A stretch of 64,000 bases of DNA from Alphaproteobacteria bacterium (GTDB lineage: Bacteria > Pseudomonadota > Alphaproteobacteria > SMXS01), in assembly GCA_028284945.1 (NCBI GenBank), contig JANQQJ010000041.1:62001-126000 (forward strand), read 5' to 3'. Both the position numbers and the translations under genes were made by a program. Under the pieces are notes generated by a model. That model was not told the DNA's origin, ran no database searches, and saw only the letters and a list, made by a program, of their open reading frames with translations. Numbering within the stretch: the first letter of the stretch is position 1; every line of letters begins with the position of its first letter. Positions 26,107-34,282 of the stretch are shown here, piece by piece.

Positions 26107-28038
26107 TCAATGCACCATCGCGCCCTGGCCGTTGGTCGCAATTTTCATGACGGTCGAATCATCAAGGCCGGAAATGTCATCACCTGAAAGCGCTTGAATT
26201 AGCAGTGTCTCGAAAAGCTGCAGCCATTGCTGGGCACAAGCGTTTTGCTGGGCAAGCCCGTTCGCCCGGTCAAGAACCACGGCAATCTTGGGCAGATGAG
26301 GTTCAACATCTGGCCCCATACGAACTGCTGCCCGTAGAGCCATCAGAACCGCCACAGCCAGTGTCGGCCCGAAGGCGAGAGATGCACCGTCACGGCCCGT
26401 GAACGCCGCACTGCTCGGGCTCAGCACCGACTTGATCACCTTGGTGCCTAATTGCTCGTCGGGATCGCCCGCTGAACCGTCGAACAGAACGCCAGGATTG
26501 GCGGCAACCAATTTGAGCACGTCTTCACAGAGCGCCAGCCACTGTTCGGCGGCAAGAAGCGCCTTTGTGTCGCTTGCCATCCCACGCGCGAGGCCACCGG
26601 CAATGGCGCGCACCTCGCCAGTCAGCCGCGGTTTGACGAGCATGTCCGTCGTCACGGCGGCGCGGCGCAGGAAGACCTCGCCGAGGGTCAAAGCCTGTTC
26701 ACGCGAAAACAGATGCATAAAGGCGTTTTCCTGACCCTCATACCCGTCAGCCAGACCAATCAGGACCCGCGCGCCGGCCTGCGCGGCAACCCGCGGCCAG
26801 GGAAGAGCATCGGTACTTCTGATCTGTGCCGGCCCCCGGCACGCCACTTCACGCAGCCCTGACAGCACAAGGTCTGTCAGCAGGCCGCTGTGGAACGGAT
26901 CTTCCGTCACCGCCAGCGCCTCGCCGATATCTTCGATCAGTTGAGCTGCTATCGATGTCGAGGGAATACCCTTCTTGTTCTCAAACAGTTCCGGACGGTC
27001 AATCGCGATATCCAGCACGGTGCCATAGACCCCCACCATCAGACTATCGCTCATGATCGAGCGCATGCGCGGATCGGCAGCCTCTAAAAACACGGCTTTG
27101 GAGACGGCCTTGACCGCGCCCATGGCCGCGATACTACCGCTCTCAAAGGCTGACGGGTGCGCCTGCAGTCGGTTAAGCGCCATGGCCGTTGTCGAGCCAA
27201 ACAGCGATTCCGTGAGAAGAATCAGCGACGGGCGCTGAGAATCGTCTTCGCCGGGCGCAGCCTCATCATGGCCAAAAGCTTCTACCATCGGCTCCAGCAC
27301 ACCTTCGACCAAGGCCTGAAGAACAGCCGGGCTGACCGAACCAGCCTGATCGATATTGCAGAGCGCCGACTTCAGGAACACCCGCGCGGCTCGTTCGAAA
27401 AACATATTCTGGCGCGCATGGGTTTCCCAGTTGCTGTCATCAACGCTGGGCAGCATCCGGGGCGTGCGATCGACAATCTGTTCGATCAGGACATCGCCAG
27501 AAGCCCCCCGCACCATCAATGACGGATTGATGTGGGCATGGGACAGCGCCACATCCGCCAGCGACCGCGACAGGTGCAGCCAGGGCACGGGCCCTTCCTC
27601 TTCCCGCCAGTGCCCGATGACATAGGGCGCAACCTGACAGGCACGGATAAAGGTGCTGTTCTGGCTGCGCTGCCAGACGCTCATCGGACCGAGCAAATCG
27701 AAATAGGTGCTGAAAATCGCTTCGCGCGCCTCGGGCGTGTCCTTGACGGACATGTTTTCCCAATGCGGCGCCAAGGCCGGATTGCCGGTGATCAGCGGTT
27801 CATTTTCGGGATGACTGAAAAACGTGCTGACCTCGTCCGTCAGAACGTCCAACCATTCATCGATTTCCGGAAGTGCCGCGTCGTCCTCACGGACGATCCC
27901 GCCGGCATTTCCCCCAAGTACAGCCGCCAGCCGAATCGACGACCGGACGACAAATAACGCAGTATGTGGCCCCAAAGTTGCGCTCCAAACCCAAACGGGT
28001 ATTAACCCAAAGCGCTCCCTTCCCGAGTAAACTACCAA
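26107..28038 (-). CDS. Unrecognised 643-codon alpha-helical protein
   Basis: I do not recognise a family. The sequence is long, without transmembrane runs after the first 50 residues, and reads as repeated amphipathic helices (MALNRLQAHPSAFESGSIAAMGAVKAVSKAVFLEAADP; LTDLVLSGLREVACRG; VVLDRANGLAQQNACAQQWLQLFETLLIQAL), like a helical-repeat scaffold. The start is doubtful: TTG at 28038 has no Shine-Dalgarno, and the first 30 codons use codons (TTA, ATA, AGG, GGA) rare in the rest. The true start may lie near VREDDAALPEIDEW, where GGGGGA precedes. Codon use after that is normal for the region, so it is a real gene. Confidence 0.7.
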   Translation of the reverse strand: MVVYSGRERFGLIPVWVWSATLGPHTALFVVRSSIRLAAVLGGNAGGIVREDDAALPEIDEWLDVLTDEVSTFFSHPENEPLITGNPALAPHWENMSVKDTPEAREAIFSTYFDLLGPMSVWQRSQNSTFIRACQVAPYVIGHWREEEGPVPWLHLSRSLADVALSHAHINPSLMVRGASGDVLIEQIVDRTPRMLPSVDDSNWETHARQNMFFERAARVFLKSALCNIDQAGSVSPAVLQALVEGVLEPMVEAFGHDEAAPGEDDSQRPSLILLTESLFGSTTAMALNRLQAHPSAFESGSIAAMGAVKAVSKAVFLEAADPRMRSIMSDSLMVGVYGTVLDIAIDRPELFENKKGIPSTSIAAQLIEDIGEALAVTEDPFHSGLLTDLVLSGLREVACRGPAQIRSTDALPWPRVAAQAGARVLIGLADGYEGQENAFMHLFSREQALTLGEVFLRRAAVTTDMLVKPRLTGEVRAIAGGLARGMASDTKALLAAEQWLALCEDVLKLVAANPGVLFDGSAGDPDEQLGTKVIKSVLSPSSAAFTGRDGASLAFGPTLAVAVLMALRAAVRMGPDVEPHLPKIAVVLDRANGLAQQNACAQQWLQLFETLLIQALSGDDISGLDDSTVMKIATNGQGAMVH

Positions 28039-28182
28039 ATGTGGCGAAAATATGGAACCTACTGAATCACATAGGTTTAGATTGGATTTGACTCAAAAGA
28101 ATCAGGCTCTTGGTGGATTTTGGTGGCATCGGCCCCGCAACCGGTGATAAACAAATTAAGAACAAATAGGGAACGATTCTCC

Positions 28183-28608
28183 ATGGAACAACGACTCAGT
28201 CTGGTGACTCTGGGTGTTCGGGATCTCGCGGTATCGCGCCGCTTCTATGAACGGTTAGGCTGGCAGGCCTCACCCCGCAGCAGCGCTGACATCATCTTCT
28301 TTCAGATGAACGGGCTGGTGTTCAGCCTCTATGGCCGCGATGCCCTGGCCGCAGACGCAACCATCGATCCCGCTACAATTGGTGTCGGGGGCGGTACCAT
28401 CGCGGTCAACTTCCGGTCTGAAAACGAGGTCGATGCCGCTATGAAAGATGCAGAAGCAGCAGGCGCTACCGTGCTGAAGCCGCCGCAGAAAGTGTTCTGG
28501 GGCGGCTACTCCGGCTATTTCGCCGACCCGGACGGCCATTTATGGGAACTGGCCTACAACCCGTTCTGGGAGATCGGCGAGGACGGGTCGGTGGTGCTGC
28601 CGAAATAG
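28183..28608 (+). CDS. VOC/glyoxalase-fold protein
   Basis: This 141-residue VOC protein opens LSLVTLGVRDLAVSRRFYERLGWQASPRSSADIIFFQMNGLVFSLYGRDAL and closes FWGGYSGYFADPDGHLWELAYNPFWE. This is the layout of the large YwbC/PhnB-like bacterial group with single module and terminal DPDGH. ATG 28183 is chosen over an upstream one. Function unknown. Confidence 0.88.
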   Translation: MEQRLSLVTLGVRDLAVSRRFYERLGWQASPRSSADIIFFQMNGLVFSLYGRDALAADATIDPATIGVGGGTIAVNFRSENEVDAAMKDAEAAGATVLKPPQKVFWGGYSGYFADPDGHLWELAYNPFWEIGEDGSVVLPK

Positions 28609-28614
28609 CGTTGA

Positions 28615-28627
28615 TCCCAAATTGGGA
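28615..28627. promoter_or_regulatory. Palindrome before HigBA
   Basis: TCCCAA-A-TTGGGA is a perfect 13-bp palindrome 27 bp before the HigB start. Toxin-antitoxin operons are usually repressed by the antitoxin at such sites; this fits, but is inferred. Confidence 0.5.
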
Positions 28628-28653
28628 ACAAATTAGAATGACTACAGCTTGAG

Positions 28654-28953
28654 ATGCGCATAATTGCGGTTAGGACCCTGCGGGAATTTTGGCAACGGTC
28701 CGAGTTTTCGGATGCTGAGCAGCCGCTGCGTGCCTGGTATGCAGAAGCAAGAGCCGCGAACTGGTCATCACCGGCGGAGGTTAAACGTCATTACGCCCAT
28801 GCCAGCATCGTTGGCGACAGTCGCATTGTGTTTAACATTGCCGGTAACAAGTACCGGCTGGTGGTCAAATTCAACTATGCCTACAGGATCGGCTACGTCC
28901 GTTTCATTGGCACACACGCGCAATATGATTCCATTGATGTGACACGTGTTTAG
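28654..28953 (+). CDS. higB: HigB-type toxin (RelE-like mRNA interferase)
   Basis: This 99-residue protein carries the HigB hallmark: SRIVFNIAGNKYRLVVKFNY-type strands, followed by RFIGTHAQYDSIDV, and VKRHYAHASIVGD before. These ribosome-dependent endoribonucleases cleave mRNA. The toxin gene comes first, as usual for HigBA, with the HTH antitoxin 15 bp downstream. Confidence 0.92.
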   Translation: MRIIAVRTLREFWQRSEFSDAEQPLRAWYAEARAANWSSPAEVKRHYAHASIVGDSRIVFNIAGNKYRLVVKFNYAYRIGYVRFIGTHAQYDSIDVTRV

Positions 28954-28968
28954 AACAGGATATCAGAC

Positions 28969-29340
28969 ATGGACATCCAACCCATTCGCACCGATGCAGA
29001 CTATCAACGAGCGCTTGCGCGCATCTCTGCAATTATGGACGCAACCTACGGCACGCCAGAGGGGGCTGAACTTGATGCATTGGCCACGCTGGTTGAAGCT
29101 TACGAAACCCGCAACCACTTCATCGATGCCGCCGACCCGATTGAGGCCATCAAATTTCGCATGGAGCAAATGGGGCTGGACCGCAAAGACCTGGAGCCCT
29201 TTATCGGCAGCCGCGGGCGCGTGTCCGAGGTTCTTTCAGGCAAACGGCCTTTATCCCTCAATATGATCCGTCGTCTCAATCGAGGTCTGGGAATTCCTGC
29301 CGAGGTGCTGATCCGGGATCCGGCGGACATAATTGCCTAG
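28969..29340 (+). CDS. higA: HigA-type antitoxin with Xre-like HTH
   Basis: This 123-residue protein has an N-terminal region that would wrap the toxin, and an HTH (IKFRMEQMGLDRKDLEPFIGSRGRVSEVLSGKRPLSLNMIRRLNRGLGIPAEVLI). AGGA precedes ATG 28969. It would neutralise HigB and repress the operon through the palindrome at 28615. It is convergent with the Rieske oxygenase gene. Confidence 0.93.
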   Translation: MDIQPIRTDADYQRALARISAIMDATYGTPEGAELDALATLVEAYETRNHFIDAADPIEAIKFRMEQMGLDRKDLEPFIGSRGRVSEVLSGKRPLSLNMIRRLNRGLGIPAEVLIRDPADIIA

Positions 29341-29346
29341 CGCCAG

Positions 29347-30678
29347 CTAGGCGCCCAGATAGGTTTCCCAGGTCTTGTGAAAGTTGCGGATGCGCCGTTC
29401 GTGGTGGCTGATCCACAGGCCCTTGCAGCCTTTCGAATGCAAGCCCTTCTGGACGCCCGCCAGGCAGGACGCATCCTGATCGAGCAACAGGCCCGATGAC
29501 CGCTCGCCATATTTGTAGAACTGGTGTTCCGGGCGGCCTTCCACATTGCCTTCGTCCAGTTCCAGGAACATGTCGACGGCGCCGGCTGCGGTATTAGCGC
29601 CTGCCTCGCCCTCCGGCACCCGGTTAAACACCATGCGGTCGAAATACATCTTGTCCGGATCGGTCGGGTGCGGCCGGTGGCGGAACATCCACATCTGCTC
29701 GCCGAACAGGTTGAAGGTGACGTTCGGGAAGATGTTGTAGTGGAAATCAGCGGTCAGCTGATCGTCATGCAGCTTGGAGAAATCGAGCCCGGTTTCCTTC
29801 GACTGCTCGCGCTTGAAAGCGGCGACATCACGGCGCAGGGTGCTCACCCCGCCTTTATAGTCGTCAGCCGGGAAGCCCTCCGATTTCAGATATTCGACCA
29901 AGCCCGGGTTGAGCGCGTCGCCCTCGCGGACGCGCACGCTGGGCACATACATCGGCGCGATGAAGCGGCTGTGCGCGCCATAGAGATCAACCTGCACTTC
30001 GATATCGTCCGACACCCATTCGGATTCCGGGTGCACGCCGCGTACGTGATAGGTTTCGGAGAAGATGTCGACGGAGGTCTTCCAGTTGCAGTCCCACTCG
30101 ATGGTCTCGTCATAGACCAGCACCATCTTTTCGAACTCATAGGCATCCAGATGGGCGGGGATCTCGCCCAGATAGTCCATCAGCGGCTCGGCGACCAGGT
30201 CCATATTGGCCCAGACGAAGCCGCCCCAGGTGTCGACCTTGACCGGCACCAGCCCCAGCTCTTCCGCGGGCGTGCCCTGCGGGAAGTCATCGGCTTCGGG
30301 CACGTCTTTCAGCGAGCCATCCAGGTTCCATTCCCATTTGTGGAAACCGCAGACGAAGCTGGAGGAATGGCCGCAGCCTTCGGGCTTCAGCTGGTTGGCG
30401 CGGTGGCGGCAGACATTAAAGAAGCCATAGAGCTCACCGTCTTCGGCGCGCGAGACGATGATCGACTCCCGCCCAACCTCGAAGACGAAGTAGTCACCGG
30501 GTTCGGCCACATCGCATGCCGGGCCCGCCAGCAGCCAGGTCTTGGACCAGAGCTTGTCCATCTCCTGCTTCATGACGGCCGGGTCGATATAGCGCTCCAC
30601 CGGGATCATCTCGGTGCCGAGGTCCGGCTCCGGCGCCTTTTCCAGCGGCGTCATTTTGATCGGCTTGACTTCGTTCAT
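29347..30678 (-). CDS. Rieske non-heme iron oxygenase, large subunit
   Basis: This 443-residue oxygenase alpha subunit has the Rieske cluster C90-x-H92 and C110-x2-H113 (CRHRANQ...CGFHKW) and a mononuclear-iron facial triad with H211 and H216 (YHVRGVHPE) and a distal Asp. This is the full family length. No beta subunit, ferredoxin or reductase gene adjoins, so partners must be encoded elsewhere. Relatives hydroxylate or O/N-demethylate aromatic and quaternary-amine compounds; substrate not predictable. Confidence 0.93.
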   Translation of the reverse strand: MNEVKPIKMTPLEKAPEPDLGTEMIPVERYIDPAVMKQEMDKLWSKTWLLAGPACDVAEPGDYFVFEVGRESIIVSRAEDGELYGFFNVCRHRANQLKPEGCGHSSSFVCGFHKWEWNLDGSLKDVPEADDFPQGTPAEELGLVPVKVDTWGGFVWANMDLVAEPLMDYLGEIPAHLDAYEFEKMVLVYDETIEWDCNWKTSVDIFSETYHVRGVHPESEWVSDDIEVQVDLYGAHSRFIAPMYVPSVRVREGDALNPGLVEYLKSEGFPADDYKGGVSTLRRDVAAFKREQSKETGLDFSKLHDDQLTADFHYNIFPNVTFNLFGEQMWMFRHRPHPTDPDKMYFDRMVFNRVPEGEAGANTAAGAVDMFLELDEGNVEGRPEHQFYKYGERSSGLLLDQDASCLAGVQKGLHSKGCKGLWISHHERRIRNFHKTWETYLGA

Positions 30679-30731
30679 ATCAGGCTCCCCGGCCTTACGG
30701 TCATGCGTGAACGGGGAACCTATCAGAGCGG

Positions 30732-31253
30732 CTAGACGGCTTCTAGGTCCGATAGGACAGCCGCAGAAGTCGATTCCCAGTCCAATACATGGAGCATGTA
30801 GTCTGGGATCTGATGCTGGTCCTTTTGCTCACCAAACAGATAGAGGCTGTCAACAATCCCGTGCAAGTGCTCCAACACATCTTTCCTGTCATCGACAAAG
30901 TGCGTAATCAGTAATTGCTTGCAGTGACCCGCCTTTTGAGGCCGCTCAAGACAGAAGCGGACATTTCCAGGCGGGACGCCCGTCTCCTCAAAGAACTTCC
31001 AATATCGAAGCCAGGCGCGGGTCTTCCGCTGCACGTTCTTTCCACATTTAGACACTAGCCAGACGCGTTTATTAAATTGTCCCGTCAGTTCCTTAATGTT
31101 CTCCAAAGCGCCTTCTGCAGGAGGTGTCTGCATCGCTCGTTCGAACGATCCGCCTAAGAAGGATGTATCGGCTTTGCCGCCTACCACTGGACCGATAATC
31201 ACACGGCCAATGTCAATTCCCAATCTGGGTTCATATTTTCGTTTTCTATTCAT
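30732..31253 (-). CDS. HAD-like phosphatase-fold protein
   Basis: This 173-residue protein has LGIDIGRVIIGP (D14; the usual second Asp at position 16 is Gly), VWLVSKCG with S68 as motif II, KAGHCKQ as a possible motif III Lys, and THFVDDRKDVLEHL with paired acids (motif IV). The HAD order is clear, but the missing acid-base Asp makes catalysis uncertain. It diverges from the LysR-KptA operon across an 86-bp A+T-rich gap and shares its low GC. A role in handling RNA ends or KptA products is only a suggestion. Confidence 0.7.
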   Translation of the reverse strand: MNRKRKYEPRLGIDIGRVIIGPVVGGKADTSFLGGSFERAMQTPPAEGALENIKELTGQFNKRVWLVSKCGKNVQRKTRAWLRYWKFFEETGVPPGNVRFCLERPQKAGHCKQLLITHFVDDRKDVLEHLHGIVDSLYLFGEQKDQHQIPDYMLHVLDWESTSAAVLSDLEAV

Positions 31254-31286
31254 GCCCGTTAGATGCCGGACTTTTTTATAAGGAAA

Positions 31287-31326
31287 AACTATTAAAAATT
31301 CATATACTATAAAAAATAACTATTAA
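31287..31326. repeat. Direct repeats in the LysR-KptA promoter region
   Basis: AACTATTAA occurs at 31287-31295 and 31318-31326, 31 bp apart (about three DNA turns), in a very A+T-rich gap between the HAD gene and the LysR gene. It could be a LysR binding arrangement or part of two promoters. Confidence 0.4.
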
Positions 31327-31339
31327 TAGGAAAGTGAGC

Positions 31340-32206
31340 ATGCGCTCAGATTGGCTTGAATCTTTTGCCGTCTTTTCAGATGAACTGAATTTTACACGCG
31401 CGGCCGCACTCTTGAACATCTCTCAGCCGGCGCTTCACGTGAAGATCAAGCAACTGAGCTTACAGTTTCCTGAACCGCTATATTCACGGCATGGTAAGCA
31501 ACTGACGCTTACATCTACAGGGCAAAGGGTAGCGGCCTTCGCAAGAGAACAGACTGAACGTCGAAATGAGTTTCTCGCATCAATCCAGGAACGGGACGCC
31601 ACAGATGCAATTATCCTCGCAGCAGGTGAGGGCTCCTTCAGTTACTTGTTGGCCACCGGCATACGACAGTTCTTGTCAGCTAAGGCTCAGCCGCTACGGC
31701 TCCTGACGGGCAACAAGCAAGATATTATCGATGCTGTAGCAACCGGGCGGGCACACCTTGGTGTCGCCCCGGCAGATGCCCTCAAAGATGGGCTTGTCCA
31801 AACGCCGCTCTGTGAAGCCGGACAGGTCTTATTGTGCAAGCCTGAACATCGGCTCGCTGGCCGCAAGAGTATTTGCTTGGCTGATCTTGAGGGAGAGGCT
31901 CTAGTCGTGCCGCCGGGCGGGCGTCCGCATCGCCTCTTGATTGAGCGGCTCCTAGCGAGCGCTGGGACGCAGTGGTCGGTTGCAGTCGAAGTTGACAGTT
32001 GGCATCTCATGCAACAGTTTGTCGAAATGGGCGTAGGGGTTTCCCTTGTGAACGACTACTGCCACACGGACCCGAACATCCTGGCTCTGCCAATTGTTGA
32101 CTTTCCAAAATTACCGTTCAGCGTATTCCAACAAGAAGGACGAAACCGGAAACCGATAGAAGCCCTAAAATCTCGCTTGTTAACGACCGTACCGCATGGA
32201 TTTTGA
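31340..32206 (+). CDS. LysR-family regulator overlapping KptA
   Basis: This 288-residue LysR protein has a winged helix (WLESFAVFSDELNFTRAAALLNISQPALHVKIKQLSLQF) and an effector domain with LAAGEGSFSYLLATGIRQFL. AGGAAA precedes ATG 31340; a GTG two codons upstream is in frame. Its last codons overlap the KptA start by 11 bp, giving translational coupling. LysR proteins usually sense a small molecule, so KptA may be induced by a metabolite (inference). Base composition is lower in GC than the flanks. Confidence 0.9.
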   Translation: MRSDWLESFAVFSDELNFTRAAALLNISQPALHVKIKQLSLQFPEPLYSRHGKQLTLTSTGQRVAAFAREQTERRNEFLASIQERDATDAIILAAGEGSFSYLLATGIRQFLSAKAQPLRLLTGNKQDIIDAVATGRAHLGVAPADALKDGLVQTPLCEAGQVLLCKPEHRLAGRKSICLADLEGEALVVPPGGRPHRLLIERLLASAGTQWSVAVEVDSWHLMQQFVEMGVGVSLVNDYCHTDPNILALPIVDFPKLPFSVFQQEGRNRKPIEALKSRLLTTVPHGF

Positions 32207-32753
32207 CGAGAAACTGAGCCGAACAATTTCGCACGCATTAAGGCATGCACCTGACGACTACGGTCTCACCCTGGATAGTCAGGGATGGGTATGCGTCAAC
32301 CAACTAATCGCCGCGCTGGCGCTCAGACATTCGGACTGGTCGGCCCTAACCCAAGGTGAAATCGTAAGACTGAACCAACAGTCTGATAAGCAGCGGTTTG
32401 AGATTCATAACGGAATGATCAGAGCGTCTTACGGGCACTCTTTATCAGGACAAATTGACTTGCCGGCGGTGAAGCCCCCACCCGTCCTCTATCATGGTAC
32501 CAAGGCTCGCAGTCTCGAGAAGATCCAAAAGGCGGGTTTGTTGCCAATGAAGCGGCAATTTGTTCACCTCTCTGTCACGCGCGAGCTCGCTCTACGTGTC
32601 GCTGAGCGGCGTCAGGGCCCGAGCATAATCATCCGTGTTTACGCGCAGGACGCCGCTGCATCCGGGATCAACTTCTATTTGACTGGTGACAACATCTGGC
32701 TTTCCGAGCCCGTCCCATCTGAGTTTTTGCAAATAGAGGCCGATGTTGTTTAG
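32196..32753 (+). CDS. kptA: RNA 2'-phosphotransferase (Tpt1/KptA)
   Basis: This 185-residue protein is complete for the family: LRH with R16 and H17, IRASYGHS with R76, LYHGT (98-102), VHLS (123-126) and AERRQG with R138/R139. These are the Arg-His-Arg-Arg catalytic positions of Tpt1. The enzyme transfers an internal RNA 2'-phosphate to NAD, releasing nicotinamide and ADP-ribose 1'',2''-cyclic phosphate. In bacteria without tRNA splicing the natural substrate is unknown. It starts inside the LysR gene and ends overlapping the converging methyltransferase by 4 bp. Confidence 0.93.
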   Translation: MDFDEKLSRTISHALRHAPDDYGLTLDSQGWVCVNQLIAALALRHSDWSALTQGEIVRLNQQSDKQRFEIHNGMIRASYGHSLSGQIDLPAVKPPPVLYHGTKARSLEKIQKAGLLPMKRQFVHLSVTRELALRVAERRQGPSIIIRVYAQDAAASGINFYLTGDNIWLSEPVPSEFLQIEADVV

Positions 32754-33373
32754 ATTTTCCGCCCCACGACGGCATAAAGCGGGTCGGAGCGGCCGGGGAA
32801 GGGCGACAGATTGACCGCGTCGCGCGGGCCGAAGCCGCCCGCCAGATTGCAGTAGAGGTCGATCAGGTTGGCGTGGTTTTCGTCATCCAGCGACCGCCAG
32901 ACGGCGACCGCCTTGGTCGGGAAACAGCGGTTCGAGAAAGAGACGATCAGCGGCGCGCCAGGGCGCAGCACCCGGGCGATCTCGGCAAACACCTCGACCG
33001 GCTTGGTGAGGTACTGGACCGAGACGGCGATCAGGCAGGCATCGAAGCTTTCATCGGCGAAAGGGATCACCGGGTGGTCGTTCAGGTCTTTGATCAGCCC
33101 GCCGGTGAGCTGTTTGTTGGCGCGCAGCTCCATCGCGTTCATGCCCAGGCCGATGACGCGCTCATAGTCACCATCCTCCGGCAGGTGGGACACGCAGCTC
33201 GACATCAGGTCGAGGACCGCGCCGCCCGCGGGCAGATTGTCCTTATAGAACTTGGCGAGCGCCTCGCAGGCCTGCTCGTCGATGTGTTTGACGATGCGCG
33301 GCGGGCCATAGAACGCCCGGTCGGGCGTGTTGTCGACGCGGTTGAAATGTTCCGGTTTGAGCGGGTTTTCCAT
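32750..33373 (-). CDS. SAM-dependent methyltransferase
   Basis: This 207-residue protein has a class I methyltransferase core: AVLDLMSSCVSHLPE (motif I is a divergent DLMSS), VIGLGMNAMELRAN, FDACLIAVSVQYLTKPVEVFAEIARVLRPGAPLIVSFSNRCFP. The 'vLDLMSSWvSHlP' form marks a conserved bacterial methyltransferase family of unknown acceptor. Its GC content returns to the genome norm, so the low-GC locus ends at KptA. Confidence 0.85.
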   Translation of the reverse strand: MENPLKPEHFNRVDNTPDRAFYGPPRIVKHIDEQACEALAKFYKDNLPAGGAVLDLMSSCVSHLPEDGDYERVIGLGMNAMELRANKQLTGGLIKDLNDHPVIPFADESFDACLIAVSVQYLTKPVEVFAEIARVLRPGAPLIVSFSNRCFPTKAVAVWRSLDDENHANLIDLYCNLAGGFGPRDAVNLSPFPGRSDPLYAVVGRKI

Positions 33374-33390
33374 GGGCGAACTTTACCCGC

Positions 33391-33477
33391 AAAGCCGTTC
33401 GGTGAAACCCTTCGACATGCTCAGGGCGAACGGCTTTGCTTTAACCGTTCGTGCTGAGCTTGTCGAAGTACGAACGG
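33391..33477. repeat. Dispersed palindromic repeat, paired copies
   Basis: GCCGTTCGGTGAAACCCTTCGACATGCTCAGGGCGAACGG and CCGTTCGTGCTGAGCTTGTCGAAGTACGAACGG in pieces: the arms CTTCGACATGCTCAGGGCGA and GTGCTGAGCTTGTCGAAG are inverted copies. This is a second subtype of the element at 9000 and 44221. Confidence 0.8.
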
Positions 33478-34119
33478 TCAAGACAGCGAAAACCCGACCG
33501 CGGCTTCCAGCTCCGCCAGCGCGTCATCCGGGTCGATAACCTTGATGGTGGTCATGCCAAGTGCCCGGGCAGGCTTAAGATTGATCCCCAGATCATCAAG
33601 ATAAACCGCCTCAGACGGCTCGATCGCCAGCGCCTCGCAGGCCATCTGATAGATCGCCGGGTCGGGCTTGCGCACACCCACCTTGGAGGATTCGATCACC
33701 ACCTCGAACATCTCCATGACTTCGGCGACAGCAGCGGCTTTGTCGACGCTGCGGGCCATCCCCGCGCCCTCGCCCGCTTTCACATTGTTGGTGATGCAGC
33801 CGATTTTGAGACGCGTCTTGATGCGGCGCAGCGCCTCAACCATCTGGGGGCGCACATCACCGGATAGCAGCGCGATAATGTGCTTGCCCGGCACGTCGTG
33901 GCCGCGTTCCTGCGCCTCGGCCAGGAAGAGTTTATCGAATTCATCCAGGCTGACCCGGCTGCTTTCGAATTTGGCCCAGGCATTGTCGAGCGGGTTGGTG
34001 GCGTTGATGGACCGGATAAAGTCCTTCGGCAGGCCGCGTTCAGCCTCATAGACGTTGAACGCCTCAAACGGGCTGGACGTAATCACCCCGCCGAAATCCC
34101 AAATCACCGCCTTGATCAT
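33478..34119 (-). CDS. HAD-superfamily hydrolase (haloacid-dehalogenase-like)
   Basis: This 213-residue protein has motif I VIWDFGGVITS (nucleophile D8; Gly at the second Asp position), motif II CITNN, motif III Lys in SSKVGVRKPDPAIY and motif IV VYLDDLGINL. The DFGG form is common in the epoxide-hydrolase N-terminal/alpha-D-glucose-1-phosphate phosphatase-like group. The upstream extension is rejected; ATG 34119 has GGCGG upstream. Substrate unknown. Confidence 0.88.
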   Translation of the reverse strand: MIKAVIWDFGGVITSSPFEAFNVYEAERGLPKDFIRSINATNPLDNAWAKFESSRVSLDEFDKLFLAEAQERGHDVPGKHIIALLSGDVRPQMVEALRRIKTRLKIGCITNNVKAGEGAGMARSVDKAAAVAEVMEMFEVVIESSKVGVRKPDPAIYQMACEALAIEPSEAVYLDDLGINLKPARALGMTTIKVIDPDDALAELEAAVGFSLS

Positions 34120-34282
34120 CCGCCTGCCTTTCGCGCGTTTCGAACCGGCGCGTATACTAGGGATCGGTGACTGCGCGTCCACAGCAAAGGCGGTGTTGCG
34201 GATTCCGGTTGACCGGTCTCGGCCCCACTGTAGGCTGCTGCCCCACATAACAAGCACACATTCTTCGGGGAGACAGTGGGCT

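Noticed and set aside
29524-30735. 403-codon plus-strand frame over the Rieske oxygenase
   Set aside because: The oxygenase has both metal sites on the minus strand; the shadow frame shows no domain.
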